A DNA stretch of 64,000 bases. Origin: Primulina eburnea (taxonomy: Eukaryota > Streptophyta > Magnoliopsida > Lamiales > Gesneriaceae). The stretch spans positions 6,859,869-6,923,868 of the forward strand of contig NC_133109.1 in the NCBI RefSeq assembly GCF_022965805.1. Direction: 5' to 3'. Position 1 is the first letter of the stretch. Each line of letters opens with the position of its first letter. Under the pieces are notes generated by a model, which saw only the letters and a list, made by a program, of their open reading frames with translations, had not been told where the DNA came from and made no database searches. Shown piece by piece: positions 24,720-34,727 of this stretch. The position numbers were made by a program, and so were the translations under genes.

Positions 24720-26069
24720 TGTTGCGTGTTTTCTTGATTGCTCGCAAGCGCACGACGTCAAGTTATAGAAAAATGTAATTTTGAGTACAAGTGTCGATCC
24801 CACGAGGAATGTATTTCTAAATTTATATTAATGCTTGTAATTAAAATACTCTTGACTTTATTTAGAATATTCAATTAACAGATTTGTTCACCTCAATAAC
24901 TAGATTGAAAATAAATTTAATTGTAGTACCAAACAAGGTTGAACAACAATGGAATAAAAGATCTAGAGGTCCGATTTCATGCAACTATCCACCATGTGCT
25001 ATTTTGTGTAGCTATATTATAAATGTCCTTCTTATTCATTAGCCAAGAATTCTATAATTATCTACTCCCTCTCCCGAATGCTAAGTAGATACTAATTATC
25101 TAACAAAGGATTGTAACGTCCCCGTCAGCAATCTATAATTAAATAACACAATAAGCACTAACTTCTTTTAATGGCTTCAATATCAATAGATGTCCTCCCT
25201 AACTATATAAATACCATCGATGTATTTTTCCCTTTCTTGTTTATAAATTCCCTTTTCCAAATGATAATTTATAAACATACAAATCATTCAAGATATGGCC
25301 ACTAAAATGAAAGCATTAAGATTGGAAAAATACAAATGAATAATAAAGGAAACTTATATAGCATAAATCATAAATCCCAACACATGGTTTCTAGTTTTGT
25401 TCCATCATTCCTCTAGAATTAAGATTTAGTTCATAATAATAAAAATAACACAACAACACATAAATGTTAAACAAGACATATCAAATAGAAGTAAAAATAA
25501 AGAAAGAAGAACTTAGAACAAGAGATTGGGAGTGTAATGAAATTTCGGTCCAAAAGTATGCAAGGACTTGTTGAAAATGATGAACTTGATCTTCAATCCT
25601 TCCCTTGTAGCCTCCACTCTTTGTCTTTGCTCCTCAATAACCTAGATGATGAATAATAGCATCCTTTTATAGTCCAGACAAGATTCCCCACGTAGCACAC
25701 CATTTTCCTAGACTTGTATTAAAAGTCCACAAAGTTTCAGAATTTCCGGAATGATGTTGGTGCACGACCGCGGGTGCGGTGCTAGATGGATCGCAGGTGC
25801 GGTTGTATTTCGGCAGAACTTTTAATTTCAAGCATGTGAGACCGCACGTGCGGTCATGCTTCGGCATTTCAGCGCGGGTGCGGTCATGCTTCGTCAATTT
25901 TTTTGTCCTTTGCACCTTCTAATTCATCACTATACTACTCCAAATTCTCATTTCTAAGCTTCCAAACTACAATAACAAAAACAACAACAAATCAAATAAA
26001 ACCTGCTCAAGAATCACAAATTTTCAAGTTAAAAACAAGTAATAAAAGTACAATAAATTGCACTTATCA
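24720..26069 (-). mobile_element. Solo LTR of a third gypsy-like family, with a short GC palindrome array
   Basis: A perfect TSD ATCAA lies at 24715-24719 and 26070-26074. In the minus-strand sense it starts TGATAAGTGCAATTTATT and ends AAAACACGCAACA; the other strand shows GTGTCGATCCCACGAGGAA. These termini recall Athila/Tat-type LTRs (memory, moderate). Length is 1350 bp, with no coding region. It inserted in the accessory ORF of Copia copy 1. Confidence 0.88.
25766..25885. repeat. Four ACCGC-NNNN-GCGGT palindromes in the 24720 LTR
   Basis: Centres are at about 25773.5, 25796.5, 25847.5 and 25877.5, with steps of 23, 51 and 30 bp. The copy at 25840-25855, GACCGCACGTGCGGTC, is a perfect 16-bp palindrome. 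Flanking words (TGCCGAAGC, GAAATT/AATTTC) are shared with the arrays at 28122 and 42574. Confidence 0.9.
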
Positions 26070-26701
26070 ATCAACCTCAGAGTCTTTCCGTACAAGAAGA
26101 GGCTGTAAATGAATTTTCTGAGGATGTGGACCAAGATGCTGGCCCTGGATAGTTAGCAGTCATTGAGTTCAATGACCAAAGAAAAGGGAAAGCCCCAGCT
26201 ATTGCTAAGACTTCTCTCCTGAGCTGTTGATTTCAACTAATGTAATACTTGAGAATATAGTTTCCAGTTTTCAAGAATTTTGGGTCTATAGTTTTTCAAG
26301 TCAAATCGACTCAACTGCTCCATTCTTTAAGTCTTGATACACTCAACGATCACACCATGAAGGACTTAAAGAAGTTTACCAAGGATGTCTCTACTGTGTT
26401 CACAACAGTCAAAAAGATGAAAAGAGAAGCATTTACAACTCCTAAAATGATCACATCCCAGGAGATACTCAGCCAACAGATTGATTTTGTGCACATAATC
26501 TTATCAAAGAAAATTGATATTGTGCAAAATCAGTTAGCTGAAGTATCAGCATAATTCAGTTCAGCTTTCCTCATATTTTACAAGGTGGCCGGTGTTGACC
26601 AAAAGAGAGAAGAGCAAAAGAAGACGAAAACTAGCAAGAAACACAGTGAACTAGATAATACAACTGATAAAGGACCAACTGACAAGAAAGCCAAGAAATG
26701 A
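26070..26701 (+). pseudogene. Accessory ORF of copy 1, 3' part with coiled coil
   Basis: It continues after the TSD. The segment 26357-26554 has a heptad-like pattern (MKDLKKFTKDVSTVFTTVKK, then ILSQQIDFVHIILSKKIDIV), suggesting a coiled coil equivalent to 46386-46754 of copy 2. The reading ends Lys-rich (GPTDKKAKK) at a TGA at 26699-26701. Confidence 0.65.
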
Positions 26702-26980
26702 ACAGAGTCCGGCATCAGTTATACAGTCTGAGAGAGCTAAAATATTTTGTAACTTTTTACTTTGAAATGTTTGTCTGAATCTGTACTTACCTCTTTAAAA
26801 ATTAATTAAAAGTTTGTTCTTATTTATGTATGAATCTGTACATTTCAGAAGAATTATTTTATCTATACATGAATTCAGAAAATCTAAGTCAATTAATTTA
26901 GAAATCAATTTTTTAGATAATTAGTTCAATAAATCTTAATCAGATAAATAGTTCAGAAATCTAAGATTTTTCAAACATTG

Positions 26981-26993
26981 AAAAGGAAAAAAT
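26981..26993 (+). other. Polypurine tract of Copia copy 1
   Basis: AAAAGGAAAAAAT directly precedes the 3' LTR start TGTTGGAAATAATAA. Confidence 0.7.
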
Positions 26994-28022
26994 TGTTGGA
27001 AATAATAAATGTCAAAGTTTGAAAAACTAAACTGAAGACTCGAACTGAATAGCAACTAAAATGAAAGAACGTAACTGATCTCAGAACTGAAGGAGAATTA
27101 TTGGCCTGAAATAGACCAAGTAGAACTGAAGTAATTAAACTAAAGTTCTCAAATGTATGATTAAGTCTCAGACTGATGAATTGAAGATTGACAAAACTGA
27201 ATTACCAGAACTGAAGAGCAGAACTAAATAAACAGGTATAGCGTACTTGAAAACTGAACTGATAGAAGAACATTCAAACTAAAATGACATCAGTTAGAAC
27301 TGGTATAGGCCAAATGAAATGATCGGTCAACCAGTTTGACTCCTGATCAGTTAGCCACGTCATCAGTTGCAATTTGAATCTCAGCGGACAAACTGAAACT
27401 CCGTACAAAACAGAACAGACGAAGCATAAAAGTCTAATACATTGTACCTCTGTCAGAAAAAGTCATCTACATGGACTAAAAGACGATTCAATGGATATTA
27501 CTCATTAAATACATTTAATGTGACTGTTGGAATCAAAGACTATATATAGATGAGGAGTTTAGTTGTGAAAAAATCAACGATCTTGAACGACGAGTGAAAA
27601 TCAATAGTTAGCAACGAATAACATGAATAATCAGTATTTCAGTCAGTTGCAATTTATTTTCAAGTTCATATTCAGTTTGGAAAGCACAATCTCAAGCTCA
27701 CAAGTCACTGATATATTTGTAGCATCCACGCTACTCATTTGAGCTACTCAATTTCCAATTGATATATTTTGTAAGAAAAACTAAGAGTTTCAGTTTGACA
27801 TTGTTCAAGTACAAAACTATAGTAAGTTATTACATCCATGGTAATTAATCAAAGTTTTTTAGTGAATACATATCCTTGAGATAGAAGTGGTGACGTAGGA
27901 ACATTTGAAGTATCTGAACATCTATAAAAATCCTCATGTGCATTATTCTCATTCATTCAGTTATCACAGTACCCTAGCCCAAATATTCAAATCTTTCTTT
28001 CAGTTTAATTTCGCACTATTTT
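26994..28022 (+). mobile_element. 3' LTR of Copia copy 1, first part
   Basis: It starts TGTTGGAAATAATAAATG and is interrupted at 28022 by the chromovirus. It is very rich in AACTGA/TCAGTT hexamers between 27000 and 27400. A TATA box (TATATATAGATG) at 27541 probably marks the LTR promoter. A block matching other family LTRs (CCTTGAGATAGAAGTGGTGACG) lies near 27870-27895. Confidence 0.85.
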
Positions 28023-28121
28023 TGTAAGGCTCGAGAATTATCCGTTGTCATCGATGTGAGACTTGAAACCATGAGAATGCATGATATTTAGAGTGGAATT
28101 TTTGAAGCATGGCCGAAGCCA

Positions 28122-28349
28122 CACCGCCCCCGCGGTGCTAAGACTACCGCACCCGCAGTGTAGGTGACAGAAATTGGTGAATTTGTGCGAACAGACACCG
28201 CACCTGCGGTGTTAGCAAGACCGCACCCGCGGTGTGAGACCGCACCCGCGGTCATGTGAGGACCGCAGCCGCGGTCATTGAATTTCAGGAAATAAAATGT
28301 CGCCGTGAACACAGCGCACCCGCGCTCCTGAGTTACCGCACCCGCGGTC
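28122..28349. repeat. Array of eight ACCGC-ACCC-GCGGT inverted repeats (5' LTR)
   Basis: Spacer centres are at about 28129.5, 28152.5, 28203.5, 28226.5, 28245.5, 28268.5, 28319.5 and 28341.5, with steps of 23, 51, 23, 19, 23, 51 and 22 bp. Each unit has 5-bp arms around a 4-base loop (mostly ACCC). Unit 7 has both arms changed together (AGCGC and GCGCT). The array ends about 50 bp before the TATA box. Confidence 0.95.
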
Positions 28350-28397
28350 TGCATGCGAGATTGCCACTTTTGAATTTCGTGTTGACACATGGCATGC

Positions 28398-28407
28398 TAT
28401 ATAAATA
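28398..28407 (+). promoter_or_regulatory. LTR TATA box (chromovirus 1, 5' LTR)
   Basis: TATATAAATA sits about 50 bp after the palindrome array and about 375 bp into the LTR. It is the likely core promoter for the genomic RNA. Confidence 0.7.
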
Positions 28408-29851
28408 CCTTGCATTGACACTTCATTCTTTGATTTCCCATCAGCAGAACCGAGAGCACCTTGGGAGGAAAACTTCATGTCCTTTGATCTTGAGGTCGAG
28501 ATTTTAAATGATCTTGTGTTCTGATTTTAATTCCGAGTGTAGATTCATGATCCTTGCAACAAGGGCTAGCTAAGGATGTAAGTTTCGATTATTTTCAGCA
28601 TGGTTCGAAATCTATGTATTGGGGAAATTATGATTTTGTTAGAAATATGTGTTCTTGATATACCGAGCATCGTATATTTGTTATCAGATCGATTTTCGGA
28701 CACCGTATATGAGCCTTGCGAATTTCCAGCATGTATATCGATATTGATTGGAAGAATTGAGCATGTTATATTGTGTTTTGATGAGTATATTATGAAGATT
28801 ATGAGTTGTGGCTATTGTATATATTGTTTTGTTGAGATTGAGTTGACCGGTACCGAGAATTACACCGTTACGCCGTCAAATTGTATTGAAACCGATTTCA
28901 GCTATGTTTATTGAGTTGTTTGAGATGTATATTGATAGAGTGCACCTTGACTATGCCATTTCAGATTTGTATTGGCTATTGTGAACTCGAGACTTCGACG
29001 ACGACACCGACGATTCGGCAAGAAAGGTATAATTCATGTGGTCACGGGATTGCACAACTCGATTCAGATTTGATACGAGTTTCCCTAAATCACATACTAG
29101 ATTGTTATTACATTTGATTATGTAATGCCTTGTTTATTGATTTATATTCGAGTCCTGAGATAGGAGAGATTGGCAGACTTGCCAAAACTAGACGTTTCGG
29201 TGTATCGACGCATAGGAGCAGATTTGCTATATGTGTAGACCCTCGATACAGAGTTGACCGAAGTCTAGGAATAAGACGTACCGTTGCCCCGAGTGGTTGG
29301 GTAGGTAACAGACCGTCTTATTCACACCGGGATCCCTAGTTTAGAAATGAGTCGAGTCAAGATTTAAATGTTGAATACAGATTTGTATTCTTCTACATGT
29401 TTAGATTTTATTCATGTTACTTGATATAGTCTATGCTTTTGTACATGATTATGACATTGCATGCATCCATGTTTTATACTAGGATATGTTCTCACCGGAG
29501 TTATCCGGCTGTTGTCGTGTCTGTATGTGTGCATGGCAACAGGTGGGGCAGGATCAGGGTCAAGACGAGGAAGAGAGAGTGGATAGCGTGGAGATCTCGG
29601 GCGTGGAGGATTCCTAGTGTTTCCTACTGGACTTGTAGCACTTATGTTTGTAGTTGTTATTGAACACTAGTGTATGTTTGTACGCACAGACTTGTATGTA
29701 CATTACGTTGTTTAATTTCTTTTGAGACATGTGATGATTTCGTTAATACATTTAAATTAATGTTAAAAGCAAATTTTTGACCCACATTTTCGAACAAAGA
29801 TCCAATTAAATCCCAAAAGAATAGAGTTAGAGCCCGGGTCCCCACAACAGG

Positions 29852-29863
29852 TGGTATCAGAGC
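29852..29863 (+). other. Primer binding site of chromovirus 1
   Basis: TGGTATCAGAGC starts five bases after the 5' LTR end, matching initiator-Met tRNA. Confidence 0.92.
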
Positions 29864-30104
29864 AGTAGGTTCTGTAGACTGAGATAGAATAGAATGAGCG
29901 GGGTAGATCGAGTCATCTTCCTTGCTTTTGAGATGCTAGCATGGTTTATTGCTTTCCCTATTATATGTTGTGTTGTATTATCTGAATTGATTTACAGCAT
30001 TTCAAGCCCGAATCAGAACCGATTCTCGAATCAGAGTCTATGATCAGAGGAGGGCTGAGACAGATGATTTTGGTTGTGTACTAATCAGTTTGATAATCAG
30101 ATTT

Positions 30105-33100
30105 ATGCCGCCTAGACGAGTGCCACAGCCAGAGCAGGGTAGCACGTCCGGTGCACAGATGGATGTTACCGCTACGCCGATGGAGACCTTATTGAAGAGA
30201 TTTTAGTCTTTTCATCCGCCTACCCTGAAGGGCACAGAGAGTGCAGTAGAGTGCGAGAGCTGGCTTGATGATATCGAGATGTTGTTTGAATCGTTGGCCT
30301 ATACCGATGAGCGACGTGTGAAACTGATAGAGCATCAAATGCAGGAGGTTGCCAAGAGCTGGTGGTTGACTACGAAGAGAGCCTTGGAGCACCGAGGCAT
30401 TGACATTACGTGGAAAGTCTTCAAAGATGAGTTCTATCAGCGCTTCTTCCCCGTCTCCTACCGGAAAGATAAGGGAGCTGAATTTGCGAATCTGAAGCAG
30501 GGACAGTGGAACATTGAGGAGTATGTTGCTAAATTTTCTGCATTGCTACGATTTGCACCGCATGTGGCCGGGAACGATGAGGCAGTGGCCGATCAGTTCA
30601 TCAACGGGCTGAATCCCGACGTCTTTACTTTGGTAAACACGGGCCGGCCTAGTACTTTTTCAGAGGCACTGAACCGAGCGAAGGGAGCCGAGGCTGGCTT
30701 GATCAGGCAGCGAGGGGATTCCTACGGTGTTCAGGGGCAGAGACCGCCACAGCCTACTACCGTACAGTTTCCACCACCTCCTCCTCGTTTTGACAGCGGA
30801 GCTAGTGGTAGTGGTAAGAAGGAATTTCTGAAGGCTAAAGGCAAACAGTTTAAGAAATCTGGGAGTAGTTCATCGAGATCGAGTGGATCTCGACAGAGAG
30901 GTCAGGGGTCAGAGTATAGTGGCGCATACTGTGGTTCGTGCGGAGGGCGACATGCGACGGAGCAGTGTCAAGGAGTTATGGGACGCTGCAACATCTGTAG
31001 GCAACAGGGACACTTCGCTAGAGTTTGTCCCCAGAGAGGTGCACAACGATTCCAGAGCACCGGATCATCAGCACCAGCGCCACAGATGGAGAGACAGGCA
31101 TCTTCTGTACACTCCTTCCAGCCACCCTCTACACAGACCCAGCAGAGACCAGGAGGTAGTCAGATGGTGAGTCAGCCTCCCAGACAGCAGGCACGTGTTT
31201 TTGCCCTGACAGAGGAGCAGGCGCAGGAGGCGCCAGATGACGTCATTGCAGGTAGCTGTTTTCTTTGCGGTTATCCTGCATATGTGTTGATTGACACAGG
31301 GGCATCTCATACATTTATATCTGAACATTTTGCATTGAGACATTCATTGCCTGTTGAGTCGTTGTCGACAGTAGTGTCTATAGCTTCTCCGTTGGGGAGT
31401 GGTTTGATATCTGTGACTACTGTTAGACACTGTATGCTTCAGTTTGAGGGGCATGAGATTGATCTTGATTGTGTAGTACTTGGTCTAGCTGATTTTGACT
31501 GTATAGTTGGTATAGACATGTTAACCAGGTACAGGGCCACGGTAGATTGTTTCCACAAAATTGTCAGATTCAGACCCGAGATGACAGATGAGTGGAAATT
31601 CTACGGCAAGGGTTCCAGATCTCGGATTCCCTTAGTATATGCTCTGACTATGAGTAGACTGCTTCAGAGAGGAGCAGAGGGCTTTCTCGTATATTCAGTA
31701 GATTTACTGAAGTCGAGCCCAGCATTGGCAGATTTGCCAGTGGTTTGCGAGTTTGCAGATGTTTTTCCTGATGAGATTCCAGGGTTGCCTCCGGTTCGAG
31801 AGGTTGATTTCAGCATAGATCTTATGCCCGGTTCTGTTCCTATTTCGAGAGCTCCGTATAGAATGGCACCGATAGAGCTGAAAGAGTTGAAAGCACAGTT
31901 GGAGGATCTTTTATCCAAGGGATATATCAAACCCAGTGTATCTCCTTGGGGTGCTCCAGTGCTTTTCGTTAGAAAGAAAGATGGTTCGATGCGACTGTGT
32001 ATTGATTATAGGCAGCTGAATAAGGCAACAGTGAAGAACAAGTATCCTTTGCCGCGCATCGACGACTTATTTGACCAGTTACAGGGATCTTCGGTATATT
32101 CGAAGATTGATTTGAGATCAGGGTATCATCAGCTCCGAGTTAGAGACGTTGATATTCCGAAGACTGCATTCCGAACCAGGTATGGACATTACGAGTTTGT
32201 TGTTATGCCTTTCGGTTTGACGAATGCACCAGCGGTTTTCATGAGTTTGATGAAACGTATTTTTCAGAGCTATTTAGATGAGTTTGTTATTGTTTTCATT
32301 GATGATATTTTGGTGTATTCGAAGAGTTTGACTGAGCATGCAGATCACCTGAGGATTGTATTGAAGACTTTGAGAAATGAGCGGTTGTATGCCAAACTGT
32401 CCAAGTGTGAATTCTGGCTGAGACAGGTTGTCTTCTTGGGGCACATTATATCGGGAGATGGTATTGCGGTAGATCCGAGTAAAGTTGAGGCTGTGATCAG
32501 TTGGCCGAGACCGACTTCTGTGCCTGAGATACACAGTTTCATGGGTCTAGCCGGGTATTATCGTCGTTTTATCCGAGATTTCTCCAGTATAGCGAAGCCT
32601 ATCACCCAGTTGACACAGAAGAATATGCCATTTGTGTGGTCCGAAGATTGTGAAGCCAGTTTTGTAGAGCTGAAGAAGAGGCTGACTAGTGCGCCTGTCT
32701 TGACGATTCCTGCAGGTACAGGTGAGTTCGTTGTATACTGTGACGCATCTCACAGAGGGTTAGGATGTGTTCTTATGCAGCGAGGGCACGTGATAGCATA
32801 CGCCTCTAGACAGCTGAAGCCGCACGAGACTCGTTATCCGATTCATGATCTTGAATTGGCGGCGATTGTTTTTGCACTTAAGATCTGGCGTCATTATCTG
32901 TATGGCGAGAAATTTGAGATCTATTCCGATCATAAGAGCCTGAAATATCTCTTTTCTCAGTCAGAGTTGAACATGAGGCAGCGACGATGGCTTGATCTGC
33001 TGAAAGATTTTGATTGCGAGATCAAGTACCATCCAGGAAAGTCAAATGCAGCGGCAGACGCCTTGAGTCGAAAGGTATGTGCTCTTTCCTTGTCGACTCT

Positions 33101-34625
33101 AGGTGTATCGAATTTAGTGGAAGATTGTTGCTTGTCTGGATTGATATTTGATACAGATAGTAGACCGTTGCAACTTGCTGCGATTCAGATTGAGCCAGAT
33201 CTGATTTTGAGGATCAAAGAAGCGCAGAGGACTGATCCGAGTGTGCAGAAATCGATTGATATGGTCAGAGCTGGACATATCTCAGAATATCAGGTCAGAG
33301 ATTCCGTTCTATATGTGAATAACCGCTTAGTAGTGCCAGAGATTTCAGATTTGAGACGACAGATCATGTCGGAGGCACACTGTAGTCGGTTCAGCATTCA
33401 TCCTGGTGGCAGGAAGATGTATAACGACTTGAAGACACAATTCTGGTGGAAGCAGATGAAGACAGACATTGCAGAATTTGTGTCTAAGTGCCTGAATTGC
33501 CAGCAGGTGAAGGCAGAGAGAAAGAAGCCCGGAGGTTTACTTCAGAATTTGTCTGTTCCTGAATGGAAATGGGACCACATTTCCATGGATTTCGTGACGA
33601 AGTTACCTCGATCATCCCGGGGCTGTGATTCGATTTGGGTCATCATTGACAGATTAACCAAATCAGCGTGCTTTATTCCGTACAGAATGACCTATCGACA
33701 CGATCAGATGGCAGAGTTATATGTCAGAGAGGTCGTCAGATTGCACGGTGTGCCGAAGTCGATCGTCTCAGATCGTGATCCACGATTTACTTCTCACTTT
33801 TGGCATAGCTTGCAGCAGGCTTTAGGTACGACTTTACACCTGAGCACTGCTTATCATCCTCAGACAGACGGACAGTCAGAGCGGACTATCCAGACTTTAG
33901 AGGACATGCTGAGAGCTGTAGTACTAGATTTTGGTACTAGTTGGCAAGATTCATTGCCATTGTGTGAGTTTTCATACAACAACAGCTATCAGACGAGCAT
34001 AGAGATGGCACCGTTCGAAGCTTTATACGGAAAGAAGTGCAGATCTCCTCTGTACTGGGATGATATTTCTGAGGTACCAGTGTTGGGGCCTGATATGATT
34101 CGTGAGATGACAGAGAAAGTGAAGATCATTCAGAAGCGAATGAAGACGGCACAGGATAGGCAAGCGAAATACGCCAATGTCAGACGTAGACCGTTGGTAT
34201 TTGAGCAGGGAGACAGAGTATTTTTGAAGATTTCACCTTTCAGAGGCGATGTCAGATTTGGCAAGCGAGGAAAGTTGTCTCCTAGATACGTCGGTCCGTA
34301 TGAGATTCTTGAGAAGATTGGCGATCGAGCTTACAGACTTGCTCTTCCTCCTTCACTGTCCGGTATACATGATGTTTTTCATGTATCGATGTTGCGCAAA
34401 TATATGCCGGATGATTCTCATGTCATTCAACCTGACGAAGCCGAGCTAGATCAGACCTTGAGCTACGTTGAAAGACCGATACAGATTCTTGATCGGAAAA
34501 AAAAGAAGCTCAGGACAAAGACTATTCCATTAGTGAAGATTCAATGGAGTCGTCATGGTATCGAGGAAGCAACTTGGGAGACGGAGTCTGAGATGAGACA
34601 GAGGCATCCCGAGTTATTTTTATGA
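30105..34625 (+). pseudogene. Chromovirus 1 gag-pol polyprotein (one amber stop)
   Basis: The start is the ATG at 30105 (MPPRRVPQPEQ). Codon 34 is TAG (30204-30206, in RF-stop-SFHPP), most simply a CAG-to-TAG change; from there the frame is open to 34625. Counting from the internal Met at 30279: gag with paired zinc knuckles ([27 protein letters not shown]) at about 218-250; protease IDTGASHTF at about 337; RT with [10 protein letters not shown] at about 671; RNase H with [10 protein letters not shown] at about 820 and [10 protein letters not shown] at about 880. Integrase follows with an HHCC finger and SDRDPRF at about 1160, then GPY/F ([14 protein letters not shown]) and a chromodomain-like tail ([18 protein letters not shown]). 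All catalytic motifs look intact. Gag, protease, RT and integrase would make particles, copy RNA and insert DNA; the tail may target chromatin. Confidence 0.93.
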
Positions 34626-34713
34626 TGTGAGTCTTTCTTCCCGTTTTGACTTTACAATTTTGTATATACTTGCATGATTTATTGTGTATGAGTTCGAGGA
34701 TGAACTCTTGTCT

Positions 34714-34727
34714 AAGAGGGGGAGAAA
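34714..34727 (+). other. Polypurine tract of chromovirus 1
   Basis: AAGAGGGGGAGAAA abuts the 3' LTR start at 34728. Confidence 0.88.

Larger units (their letters stand above)
28023..29846 (+). mobile_element. 5' LTR of chromovirus 1
   Basis: TGTAAGGCTCGAG...GGGTCCCCACA, 1824 bp. The order is palindrome array (28122-28349), TATA box (28398), then a long T-rich R/U5-like part. Short reading frames inside it recur in the 3' LTR but show no protein features. Confidence 0.93.

Noticed and set aside
28122..28349. CRISPR-like look: short palindromic repeats with regular spacing
   Set aside because: Plant LTR context, 14-bp degenerate units, inter-unit sequence shared between arrays, no cas genes and no leader.
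28088..28390. Minus-strand frame with TAGAV/RGCG repeats, duplicated at 34793-35095 and resembling 42520-42765
   Set aside because: It translates the ACCGCACCCGCGGT array in the LTR; peptide similarity reflects the DNA repeat.
28600..29339. Plus-strand frames inside the LTRs of chromovirus 1 (repeated at 35305-36044)
   Set aside because: They are preserved in both LTRs only because the LTRs are young; no domain, and they lie in the untranslated LTR.
29852..29863. Possible tRNA gene fragment TGGTATCAGAGC
   Set aside because: It is only the 12-base primer site next to the LTR; no cloverleaf around it.
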